Below, in pieces: positions 1 to 7,435 of a DNA stretch of 64,000 bases. The DNA comes from Agrobacterium tumefaciens. Its GTDB lineage: Bacteria; Pseudomonadota; Alphaproteobacteria; Rhizobiales; Rhizobiaceae. The first letter of the stretch is position 1. Each line of letters starts with the position of its first letter. The stretch lies in contig NZ_WJOK01000003.1 in assembly GCF_009649785.1 (NCBI RefSeq), positions 124,001-188,000 on the forward strand. Reading direction: 5' to 3'. The notes beneath the pieces were generated by a model. That model did no database searches and was not told where the DNA came from. It saw only the letters and a list, made by a program, of their open reading frames with translations. Position numbers and translations under genes: made by a program.

Positions 1-266
1 ATGGCGCCAAAAAATACGCCCCCCAAAGGGCGGATGAGGAAGGGGACGGAGAAGGTTGCGAGCGCCGCCACCGTTTGAACGGCGGGTGACGCGTCAGGGA
101 AGAAGACCTTGCCGACGGCATAGGCGACGAAGCCGTATACGCCGAAGTCGAACCACTCCATCGCGTTACCGAGAGCGGCTGCCGTAACTGCTTTTTTGAC
201 CTTCTCGTCATCGATGACGGTGACGTCGTCGATGCTCAGCGGAGTGGCCTGTATCTGGTTGTTCAA
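1..266 (-). CDS. proP: ProP-type MFS osmolyte/H+ symporter, N-terminal 88 residues (runs off the window)
   Basis: The translated start region matches the N-terminus of E. coli ProP, the proton-coupled importer of proline, betaine and other compatible solutes. It has the VT(V/I)IDD segment near residue 12, then LGNAMEWFDFGVYGF at about residues 31-45 (first membrane helix and the acidic WFDFG motif) and LATFSVPFLIRPLG at the end of the visible part. The frame is closed by a stop directly before a TTG codon at 264-266. An AGGGGG ribosome site seven bases upstream makes TTG the start. The 3' end of the gene lies outside the window. The substrate is inferred from the family; other MHS-group metabolite/H+ symporters share this N-terminus. 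Confidence 0.85.
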   Translation of the reverse strand, partial: MNNQIQATPLSIDDVTVIDDEKVKKAVTAAALGNAMEWFDFGVYGFVAYAVGKVFFPDASPAVQTVAALATFSVPFLIRPLGGVFFGA

Positions 267-410
267 TCACTGTCCCCCTGAACTGCATTGCGCCCGAATT
301 TTTTGAGCGCCATGAAAATGCTCGATACGCTTAAGCGTTCCATCGGTCGGCAGAACAATCGGGCCTTAGCTCATCTTATGGGGAGTATGGGCGGGGTCGT
401 CCGACAGGAG

Positions 411-446
411 AAAAAAGAACGCCCGGCTGGTAGCCGGGCGTTTTTT
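411..446 (-). terminator. Rho-independent, bidirectional-looking terminator
   Basis: A perfect 9-bp stem (CGCCCGGCT / AGCCGGGCG, 420-428 and 432-440) with a GGT loop is flanked by six A on the left (411-416) and six T on the right (441-446). It can therefore terminate in either direction. It lies just after the stop of the PRC-barrel gene, which it most likely terminates. Confidence 0.88.
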
Positions 447-451
447 AAAGA

Positions 452-748
452 TTAGTGGTGATGCTCAGGCATTTCCTTGAGCTGATCCTTGGTCCACGAG
501 GTAATCGCGTGGACATCGCCGTCTTCATCGCGCATGAAATCGAGATCGCTGAGCGGTACTGCGACGGGCTTTGCGCCGATGCCGAGAAAGCCGCCGACGT
601 CGATGATCGCGGTGCTTGCCGCGCCGACGCCATGGACGTGATCGACCTTGCCGACCTTGTGGTCATCTGCGCCATAAACTGTTGCACCTTCCAGAACCGA
701 CGGGGTCAGTTCGGTTTCAACGAGGCGTACGTGATTGGCATGATCCAT
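452..748 (-). CDS. PRC-barrel domain protein (98 aa)
   Basis: A small acidic cytoplasmic protein with a PRC-barrel-like core: residues about 20-75 carry the LEGATVYGADDHKVGKV start and the AIIDVGGFLGIGAKPVAVP stretch typical of stand-alone alphaproteobacterial PRC proteins. The C-terminus ends in HHH. The open frame extends further upstream, but the start at 748 is chosen because GGAGGAAG lies five to nine bases before it and the family begins here. PRC barrels are protein- or RNA-binding folds, and stand-alone copies are often stress-related in rhizobia. No specific partner is visible. The gene is monocistronic and followed by a strong terminator. Confidence 0.8.
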   Translation of the reverse strand: MDHANHVRLVETELTPSVLEGATVYGADDHKVGKVDHVHGVGAASTAIIDVGGFLGIGAKPVAVPLSDLDFMRDEDGDVHAITSWTKDQLKEMPEHHH

Positions 749-900
749 TTTTCTTCCTCCTGCTTGGGTTGCGATATGGAAACTCCCGCAGTGCAAAACC
801 GTTCCATCGCGTCTGGGGGATTTTGGGCTAAACCGGTTGTCTGAACGCTTAGGAGACTGGTATGAACTCCAGCGGACCGCCCGCCGCAAAATCACGCTTG

Positions 901-945
901 AAAAGATTGAACACGTGTGCAATATGAACGCGTGTTCAATCTTTT
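901..945. promoter_or_regulatory. Double palindromic operator before the first phosphatase operon
   Basis: Two CG-centred near-palindromes lie in tandem, TTGAACACGTGTGCAA (907-922) and ATGAACGCGTGTTCAA (924-939), with centres 17 bp apart. The whole block is also a 15-bp inverted repeat (901-915 with 931-945). A near-identical site lies before the ABC importer operon at 7157-7172. Central CG symmetry fits a LacI-family operator, and the LacI gene at 5931-6917 is the obvious candidate. A weak -35 like TTGAAA starts at 898; the -10 is not clear. Confidence 0.65.
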
Positions 946-963
946 GAGAGATGGTTATTCCGC

Positions 964-1803
964 ATGGACCTGATGCCTTATCCGGATACGTTGGCAGCCC
1001 GTGCCGAACTGTGCCGCAGCGTTATTCTTTCCGCCGGGGAACTGGTGCTGAAAGGCTTTCAGGGCGAGGCGACACGCAGCTTCTCGATGAAGGGCCCGCA
1101 GGACTTTCTGACGGTGACGGATGCAGCCTCCGAAGCGCATATTCGCGGCGCGATCTCGGCCTGCTTTCCTAAGGACAGTTTTTTCGGCGAGGAGGGCGGC
1201 GGTGTGATCGGTGATCGCGTCTGGGTCGTTGATCCCGTGGACGGCACCGCAAATTTCGCCCGCGGCATTCCGCACTTCTGCATCTCCATCGCCTATGTCG
1301 AAAACGGGCAAACCGAAATCGGCGCTATCTATAATCCGGCTCTGAATGAACTTTATTTCGCCCGACGCGGCGAGGGGGCAACGCGTAACGGGCAGCCGAT
1401 CCAGGTTGCGCAGACGGAACGTTTCGATGCGGCCTCGATCGAAATGGGCTGGTCGACCCGTATCGCGAACGCCACCTATCTTGATGTCGTCAAGAACCTG
1501 CTCGATATGGGCACCAATGTGCGCCGCGCCGGTTCCGGTGCGCTGGCGCTTGCCTATGTGGCCGATGGCCGCTCCGATGCCTATCTCGAATTGCACATGA
1601 ATTCATGGGATTGTCTTGCGGGACTGCTACTCGTCAGCGAAGCTGGCGGCGACGTCTGCCCTTTCCTGGAGATCGGTAGTCTTGAAGATGGCGGGCCGGT
1701 GCTGGCCGCAGCCAGCGGTGTTGCAAGCGGCGTCAGTCGGGCATCGAAGATACCTTTGGCAGAGCGGCAGCCTTCGGATCGGCAGCGGGCCGTATCGGCC
1801 TGA
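964..1803 (+). CDS. Inositol-monophosphatase family phosphatase (copy 1)
   Basis: A 279-residue Mg2+-dependent phosphatase of the IMPase/FBPase fold. The metal-binding signature is complete: GEEGG at residues 75-79, DPVDGT at 90-95 and the second signature NSWDCLAG with W215-D216. Family members hydrolyse inositol phosphates, histidinol phosphate, fructose bisphosphate, PAP or other small phosphate esters, so the sequence alone does not fix the substrate. It opens an apparent operon with the dual-specificity phosphatase, metallophosphoesterase and Na+/Pi transporter. A paralogue lies at 13987-14898, again followed by a dual-specificity phosphatase. The first ATG after a GAGAG element is used as start. 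No signal peptide is visible, so it should act in the cytoplasm. Confidence 0.88.
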   Translation: MDLMPYPDTLAARAELCRSVILSAGELVLKGFQGEATRSFSMKGPQDFLTVTDAASEAHIRGAISACFPKDSFFGEEGGGVIGDRVWVVDPVDGTANFARGIPHFCISIAYVENGQTEIGAIYNPALNELYFARRGEGATRNGQPIQVAQTERFDAASIEMGWSTRIANATYLDVVKNLLDMGTNVRRAGSGALALAYVADGRSDAYLELHMNSWDCLAGLLLVSEAGGDVCPFLEIGSLEDGGPVLAAASGVASGVSRASKIPLAERQPSDRQRAVSA

Positions 1804-1856
1804 GTTTAGACGAGCGCCCGTCCGTGAAGGGTGCTTGGTGCATGTGGAGGAATGAG

Positions 1857-2465
1857 ATGGATGGACCCGTTTATGCCCGGCCTGCGATCAGCCTGATTGC
1901 GGAAGGGCTCGGCCAGCGTAACGTTGCGCTCTATATCGGCGGCAGCGATGGTGCGAGCGACCTTGGGCTCCTTCACCGGCACGGCATTACCACCGTCGTC
2001 AACTGCGCCGTCAATCTGGATATCAATCTCGTGCAGGCGTCGGCGGAAGATGGCGACAGGTGCGCGGTGGGGTATGGCGACATCCGTTATTATAAGCTCG
2101 GTCTTATCGACGGCGAAGGCAGTCCGGACACGATGATGCTGGGGGCCTATTATATTCTCGACGGCGCATTGCGGCAGACCATGCCGAAGCGCGAAACCTA
2201 TCCGTTTCCCGATGGCGGCAATGTGCTCGTCAATTGCCGCAGCGGCCGCAGCCGCTCGGTATCGCTGGTCGCGCTTTTCCTGCACAAGCAGCAGCCGCAT
2301 CTTTACCCTAACCTCGACGATGCACTGGCTGTGATCCGCACGAAGCGGGAATTGCGGCCGGACGAATGGTTCGAGACACCGAAACCGATGCTTTATGCTG
2401 CTGCCCGCCGCGCTTCCGACTGGATCGATATGGTCGAAGGCAGAAAGACTGTCCAACCATGCTGA
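1857..2465 (+). CDS. Dual-specificity/cysteine phosphatase-like protein (copy 1)
   Basis: A 202-residue protein with a PTP-type P-loop, VNCRSGRSRS, placing the catalytic Cys at 127 and the phosphate-binding Arg at 133 (CX5R). The usual His before Cys is replaced by Asn. The region ITTVVNCAVNL near residue 44 and a DGEGSPD loop around residue 86 match the dual-specificity fold, where a loop Asp is the general acid. The start at 1857 follows GGAGG (1846-1850); an upstream in-frame ATG lacks such a site. PTP-fold enzymes act on phosphoproteins, lipids and also inositol phosphates (cysteine phytases), and pairing with an IMPase makes a small-molecule substrate plausible. It is paralogous to 14948-15574. 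Confidence 0.8.
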   Translation: MDGPVYARPAISLIAEGLGQRNVALYIGGSDGASDLGLLHRHGITTVVNCAVNLDINLVQASAEDGDRCAVGYGDIRYYKLGLIDGEGSPDTMMLGAYYILDGALRQTMPKRETYPFPDGGNVLVNCRSGRSRSVSLVALFLHKQQPHLYPNLDDALAVIRTKRELRPDEWFETPKPMLYAAARRASDWIDMVEGRKTVQPC

Positions 2466-4141
2466 AACGCACGCTTCCTTCCGTCGCCGTCATTGCCGAC
2501 GCCCATTTCCATGACACGGCGGCCGATTTCGGTTTTCCCGGAATAGAGGTCGATGGAGAACGCATCACCATGCGTAGCTGGTCGGATACACGCGAATCCA
2601 CCCGTGTTTTCAACGAAAGCGCCGATGCGCTGCATGCTGCACTCGAAGAAGTGCGGCAGCGGGGCATTCGCCATGTGGTGCTGCTTGGCGATTATACCGA
2701 CGACGGCCAGCGCGCGACATCCGAAACGCTGAAGGGTATTCTGGAGCGTCATCGTGATACCCATGGCACCGCCTTTTATGCGCTGCCCGGCAACCACGAT
2801 ATTTTCGGCCCGCGTGGCCGACATCATACCAAGGAGTTTCTAACGGAGAACGGCAAATGCCTTTCCGTTTCAAGCGATGCGCGGCGGGCCGGTGATCGGG
2901 TGGTGATCAGCGACCGGATGTATTGCGAAGGCTACCCCGTTGGCCTTGGCCCGATGGGGGCTTTCGGATATTTCCGCCAGCCGGACTATCTGCATTGGGA
3001 AACACCGTTCGGGCTTTCCGATGCGACGGAAGATCGTCTCTACGAGGTGCGTTCCCCCGATGGCACCAATATCTACTGGCTGATGGACGCATCTTATCTG
3101 GTTGAGCCGGAGCCGGGCCTCTGGCTGCTCATGATCGACGCCAATATTTTCGAACCGCTTGACGGCACTTTCGAGACGGGTGAGGAAGCGGCTTTCACCG
3201 ACAGTACCTCTGGCGGCTGGAATGCGCTTTTGCGCTGCAAGCCCTTCATCATCGACTGGATTGCCGATGTGCGCAAAAGAGCGCAGGCGCTCGGCAAGAC
3301 TTTGCTCGGCTTTTCGCACTATCCGGCGCTCGATCCCTTCGATGGCGCAAGCGGTGCCGAAAGTGCGCTGTTCGGCGAAACCAACGTGGTGCGTCGCACG
3401 CCGCGCAAGGCGGTTGAGGATGCGCTGGTTGAGGCCGGGTTCCAAGTCCATTTCAGCGGGCATCTGCATGTGGAAGGCGTAACCCGGCGTGGGGAAGGGG
3501 AAACCTCGCTCACCAATATCGCCGTGCCGTCTCTGGTTGCCTTTCCACCCGCCTTCAAGGTCGTCCATCCCCAGCAGCACGAGATTTCCATCGAGACGGT
3601 GGAAATGGCCGCGCTGCCGATTAACAGCCGCATTTGCCGGGGGTATGCGCAGGAAATGGCACTTGCGGGCGAGGATGAGGACCGCGCATTTGCGGCCGGC
3701 AATTATGGTGATTTCCTGCTTGGCCACAAACGCGCGCTTATCAGGCATCGTTATTTCACCAAGGAGTGGCCAGCCGGGATCGTGGCGGCGATTGCGGATA
3801 AAACCATATCCGAGGTTATCGGCCTGCTTGGTGAAAAAAGCCTTGCCTCGCATGATGCCGGGCTTTCCTCCGATCTGCCGATGTTCGAGCTTATTGCTGA
3901 CTGGTATTGCCTGCGTCAGGGCGCGGGGCTGGCGCTTGTCCATATCGCGCCTCAACGGCTTTCCCTTTACCGGATGCTGGCGGAGCGGTTCGGCCGTGAG
4001 CCCGATCACCACGACGGTTCGGTTAAGAGTTTTATCGAAATCTTCTTCGGTGCCCTTGGGCTGTTTCTCGACCGTGCCGAAGGCGGTTTGCGGCATCTGG
4101 AGCTCCGTCTCACACCGCAACTCCAATCCGTTGCGGTGTGA
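2459..4141 (+). CDS. Calcineurin-like metallophosphoesterase (560 aa)
   Basis: A binuclear-metal phosphoesterase with the full motif set: ADAH near residue 14, GDYTDD at 77-82, GNHD at 111-114, a GFSHYP stretch before the middle of the chain and GHLH at 334-337. The catalytic domain fills about the first 380 residues. The remaining 180 are an unassigned helical C-terminal region. There is no signal peptide, so it is predicted cytoplasmic, unlike many large metallophosphatases. The ATG at 2459 overlaps the previous stop by seven bases, which suggests translational coupling. Substrate unknown; context points to an imported phosphate ester. Confidence 0.85.
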   Translation: MLKRTLPSVAVIADAHFHDTAADFGFPGIEVDGERITMRSWSDTRESTRVFNESADALHAALEEVRQRGIRHVVLLGDYTDDGQRATSETLKGILERHRDTHGTAFYALPGNHDIFGPRGRHHTKEFLTENGKCLSVSSDARRAGDRVVISDRMYCEGYPVGLGPMGAFGYFRQPDYLHWETPFGLSDATEDRLYEVRSPDGTNIYWLMDASYLVEPEPGLWLLMIDANIFEPLDGTFETGEEAAFTDSTSGGWNALLRCKPFIIDWIADVRKRAQALGKTLLGFSHYPALDPFDGASGAESALFGETNVVRRTPRKAVEDALVEAGFQVHFSGHLHVEGVTRRGEGETSLTNIAVPSLVAFPPAFKVVHPQQHEISIETVEMAALPINSRICRGYAQEMALAGEDEDRAFAAGNYGDFLLGHKRALIRHRYFTKEWPAGIVAAIADKTISEVIGLLGEKSLASHDAGLSSDLPMFELIADWYCLRQGAGLALVHIAPQRLSLYRMLAERFGREPDHHDGSVKSFIEIFFGALGLFLDRAEGGLRHLELRLTPQLQSVAV

Positions 4142-4238
4142 TCCGTAGGTTTTTTCGACGCAATCCACGATGTGAACGGGGCAGATCAACGTCCCCTCGG
4201 GGAAGAGTGGCGGCAAGCAGGACAGGCGAGGTGATCTA

Positions 4239-5882
4239 GTGGAATCGGTCGTTGTCAGCATCAATCTGTTCGGCGCGGTGGCGCTGCTGCTTTTCGGCCT
4301 TGGGCAGATCAAGGACGGAATGTCGCGTGCCTTCGGCGCCAAGCTTCGCATCGGGCTTGCCGCCGGTACACGGGGAGGGTTTCGCTCCTTCATCGCCGGT
4401 CTCGTGGCGACGATCGCCCTGCAGAGTTCGACAGCCACGGCGCTGATGGTTGCCTCCTTCGTTGAAAAAGACTTGATCGCACCGGCGATGGCGCAAATCG
4501 TGCTGCTCGGCGCGAATGTGGGTACTGCGACGACCGCGTGGATTGTCGCACTCGGTCTTGGCTGGCTGTCGCCGATGCTGATCCTTGCCGGTGTCATTCT
4601 ATTGCGTGGAAAGTCGGTGCAGCGGCAGGGTGCGGGTGCTGCCCTTGCCGGTGTCGGCCTGATGCTGCTTTCCCTGCATCTTCTTTCCGCGGCGACGGAT
4701 CCGATCCGGCAGTCGCCGGCGCTTAACCTCTTCATTTCCATGCTCGGCAATGCCTGGCCGGTCGCGTTGATCTTTTCCGCGGTGCTGGCCGTGCTGGCAT
4801 CATCGAGCCTTGCCATCGTCGTCCTCATACTCTCGCTTGCGGCAAGCGGCGGCATTGAAACAAGCCTCGTTATCGTGCTGGTACTCGGCGCCAATCTCGG
4901 CGGCGCGGTTCCGCCGGTGCTGGCGACGTTGAAGGCGCCGGTCGCGGCGCGCCGGGTGGCGCTTGGCAACCTCATCGTCCGGACCACCGGCTGTGTCGCA
5001 GCCCTGCCTCTTGCCGGGTACGGCGCGGCACTGCTCGACATGTCGCCTTTCTCGCACGCCAATCTAGCGGTCGATGCGCATCTCCTTTTCAATCTTGCTG
5101 TTGCCGCGATCGCATGGCCGCTATCGCCGTTGTTGCTGCGGATGACGACCGCGCTGCTGCCGGAAAAAGAGGGAACCGAAAGCCGCCGCAGCTATCTCGA
5201 CAGTCATGATCTGGGTCAACCGGTTGCGGCGCTTGCCGGTGCAAGCCGCGAGGTCATGCTGGTTGGTGACCTGATCGAGCGCATGCTGCGTCAGGCGAAT
5301 GACGCCATGCGCGACAGCGATCTTTCCAAGCTCAATGATATCAGTACGCTGGAAGGCCGGGTCGATAGTATCCAGCATGCCATCAAGGTCTATGTCTCGA
5401 AGGTGGGCCAGGACGGTTTGTGCCAGAAGGATCAGCGACGTGCGATGGATATCGTTGAATATGCCATCAATCTCGAACATATCGGCGATATCATCGAGAA
5501 GGGCATCCGCCCGGAAATCGCCAAGAAGATCAATCTTGGTCTCAGGTTTTCCGATGATGGCAAAAGCGAGCTGGAACGTCTATTCTCCATCACGCTCGAC
5601 AATATCCGCATGGCGCAATCCGTTTTCGCCACCCGCAATGCCGACCTTGCCCGTCGGCTGGTGGAGGTGAAGGAAGACGTGCGCCGGCTGGAAAAACAGT
5701 CATCGGAGCGACATCTCCAGCGCCTGCGCGACGGCCTGACCGACAGCATCCAGACAAGCTCAGTGCATCTCGACATGCTGCGCGATCTGAAGCGCATCAA
5801 CGCCCATATCGCCGCCGTCGCACATCCGATCCTCGATGAAAGCGGTCTCCTGATCGAAAGCCGGATCAAGCAGGCGGGTTGA
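4239..5882 (+). CDS. Na+/Pi cotransporter (PNaS/NptA-YjbB type) with PhoU-like tail
   Basis: A 547-residue inner-membrane protein. The first ~310 residues are hydrophobic and contain two inverted half-repeats, the first with the diagnostic QSSTAT at 62-67 and the second with an ASSS motif at 187-190. Residues ~330-540 are a helical PhoU-like domain. Family members move phosphate with sodium; E. coli YjbB is known as a phosphate exporter that limits cytoplasmic Pi. Behind three phosphatase genes, an export role fits well (inference). The start is GTG with GAGG seven bases upstream. The gap to the preceding gene is 97 bp with no terminator, so co-transcription is likely. Confidence 0.88.
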   Translation: MESVVVSINLFGAVALLLFGLGQIKDGMSRAFGAKLRIGLAAGTRGGFRSFIAGLVATIALQSSTATALMVASFVEKDLIAPAMAQIVLLGANVGTATTAWIVALGLGWLSPMLILAGVILLRGKSVQRQGAGAALAGVGLMLLSLHLLSAATDPIRQSPALNLFISMLGNAWPVALIFSAVLAVLASSSLAIVVLILSLAASGGIETSLVIVLVLGANLGGAVPPVLATLKAPVAARRVALGNLIVRTTGCVAALPLAGYGAALLDMSPFSHANLAVDAHLLFNLAVAAIAWPLSPLLLRMTTALLPEKEGTESRRSYLDSHDLGQPVAALAGASREVMLVGDLIERMLRQANDAMRDSDLSKLNDISTLEGRVDSIQHAIKVYVSKVGQDGLCQKDQRRAMDIVEYAINLEHIGDIIEKGIRPEIAKKINLGLRFSDDGKSELERLFSITLDNIRMAQSVFATRNADLARRLVEVKEDVRRLEKQSSERHLQRLRDGLTDSIQTSSVHLDMLRDLKRINAHIAAVAHPILDESGLLIESRIKQAG

Positions 5883-5930
5883 AGCCATGCCAGTAAAACG
5901 GCGCTGTGGTTTTTGCCCAGGAGTGCTCTT

Positions 5931-6917
5931 CTAGCGCGCGGTGATCCTTTCGACCATCTCAACGGGCACGACCTGAAGCCGGGTCTCGGGCTCGTCGCTG
6001 TCGAGGGCGGTCAGGACCTTCTCGGTCAGCGCGTCAAAGGATTGGGCAACGGTCGTCAGCTGATAGCTTTTCCAGCCCGCCTGCGGAATATCGTCGAAAC
6101 CGACAATCGACAGGTCTTCAGGAATTCGGCGGCCCATCTCTAGCCTTGCTGCATCCATGAAGCCAAGTGCCAGCAGATCAGTCACGCAGAAGGCGCCGTC
6201 TATTGTCTTGTCCGTCAGCAACTCGCAGCCTGCCTGATAGCCGCTGTCATAACTCGTCGGACCGCCCGACCATGGAACGACCTCGATACCCTCGATGCTC
6301 ATGCGCTGGGTGAAAGCGCCGGCGCGGCGCAGCTGTGCCGGTGTCTGGCTGCCGCTGGAAACGACCGCGACCTTCCGGCATTTTGCCGCCACAAGCCGCA
6401 TGGCGGCGAGATCGGCGCCGTGGGAATCGTCGCTCAGCACCATGTTCGTATCGGTCCGGTCGAGGCGCTGGTTGATGAGGATGAGGCGCACGCCATTGGC
6501 AATGCATTCGTCGACGATAGATGCTGGCGGCTCGCCGGAGAGTACGACGATGGCCTGGGCGCGAAACTCGAAAAGCAGTTCGATCAGCGGCGCGATATCC
6601 TTGCGTGCATCGGCCGCATTCAGCAGCAGGCATTGCAAGCCGCGACGCAGAAGGCCGATGCTGAGGAGGTCGAGCTGTTTTGAAATAAACGGCGAGCTGA
6701 GATTGGCACCGACCACCCCGATGAGATTGGATCGGTCATTATTGAGGCCCTGGGCCAGACGGTTGACGCGGTAGCCAAGCTCATGCGCGGCTTTCAGCAC
6801 CTTGCGCCGGACGGCCTTCGATACGCTGCCGCCGGGGGTGAATGTGCGCGAGACGGCGGAGCGCGAGACACCAGCCTTTTTCGCCACCTCTTCGGCCGTC
6901 ACGAACCCTCTCGCCAT
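5931..6917 (-). CDS. LacI-family transcriptional regulator of the phosphate-ester locus
   Basis: 328 residues. The N-terminal HTH reads TAEEVAKKAGVSRSAVSR (about residues 7-24), followed by the hinge region with LAQGLN and a periplasmic-binding-like effector domain ending in the conserved IVGFDDIP block. It lies convergent to the Na+/Pi transporter and divergent from the ABC importer, between the two halves of the locus. Both flanking operons carry the same CG-centred palindrome, so this protein probably controls both. The effector is unknown, perhaps the dephosphorylated polyol or sugar, or the phosphate ester itself. Confidence 0.9.
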   Translation of the reverse strand: MARGFVTAEEVAKKAGVSRSAVSRTFTPGGSVSKAVRRKVLKAAHELGYRVNRLAQGLNNDRSNLIGVVGANLSSPFISKQLDLLSIGLLRRGLQCLLLNAADARKDIAPLIELLFEFRAQAIVVLSGEPPASIVDECIANGVRLILINQRLDRTDTNMVLSDDSHGADLAAMRLVAAKCRKVAVVSSGSQTPAQLRRAGAFTQRMSIEGIEVVPWSGGPTSYDSGYQAGCELLTDKTIDGAFCVTDLLALGFMDAARLEMGRRIPEDLSIVGFDDIPQAGWKSYQLTTVAQSFDALTEKVLTALDSDEPETRLQVVPVEMVERITAR

Positions 6918-7156
6918 TCAACTTCCCCGTTGCAAAACCTCATGTCTGATATCACAGGCCATAAGGGTCGACTATTCCAATCGAAATATTTCAGGTGCGA
7001 AGCGCTTTTGCTGATGGAAGGCGGTTCTCGCTTTCGCCGGCAAATATATCGTCCTTTCCATTTTCATTCTGCGGGAAAAAATGACTGCTTGTGCGTCGAT
7101 AAAAAAATTTGCAAAACACGTTCAATAAAACCGTTTAAAAACAATGGCATATATCA

Positions 7157-7172
7157 ATGATCACGTGTGCAT
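7157..7172. promoter_or_regulatory. LacI-type operator before the ABC importer
   Basis: ATGATCACGTGTGCAT, a CG-centred near-palindrome. It matches TTGAACACGTGTGCAA at 907-922 at 13 of 16 positions. It sits directly upstream of the putative -35 box at 7180. Confidence 0.6.
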
Positions 7173-7179
7173 TTTTTCG

Positions 7180-7208
7180 TTGACAAAATGCCGTTTAGGA
7201 TGGATCAT
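7180..7208 (+). promoter_or_regulatory. Putative sigma-70 promoter for the ABC importer operon
   Basis: TTGACA (7180-7185) is a perfect -35 box, followed after 17 bp by GATCAT (7203-7208), a 4/6 match to the -10. The adjoining operator supports it. It would give a leader of over 200 bases. Confidence 0.5.
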
Positions 7209-7435
7209 GCATTCCAAGGTTAAGCGCTATATGGAATATTTATTCCACGTTTTGCTTGCCGGCGATGTTTCCGGGAGGAGCTGGATCATCGTTGCTCGCG
7301 GGCCTGATGTGCCCGCTGCTGAAGCATTGACGCATTGCTCATGTTCGACGCACGCGCCGCCTGTTCCGCAGGTTGCGCGCAGGCAGATGCTTGCCGGCGT
7401 GTCGGAGCAATGTTGCGGCCATATGGGGAGGAATA

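Larger units (their letters stand above)
6918..7435. other. 518-bp intergenic control region between the LacI gene and the ABC importer
   Basis: No convincing coding sequence is present. The AT-rich stretch at 7080-7200 stands out against the GC-rich surroundings and holds the operator at 7157-7172 and the promoter at 7180-7208. A further half-site, TTGAAC on the minus strand, lies at 7120-7125. The last ~230 bp (7209-7435) form a long leader before the permease ATG. I see no clear riboswitch fold or terminator in it. Confidence 0.6.

Noticed and set aside
2870-5092. Long minus-strand open frame (740 codons) opposite the metallophosphoesterase and Na+/Pi genes
   Set aside because: The translation is low-complexity Arg/Ala/Ser-rich with no family motif, while both plus-strand genes have complete catalytic motifs. 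It is a high-GC antisense shadow.
7111-7126. Fourth copy of the phosphate-locus operator at GCAAAACACGTTCAAT
   Set aside because: Only one half (TTGAAC on the minus strand) fits; the other half is out of register, so it is not counted as a full site.
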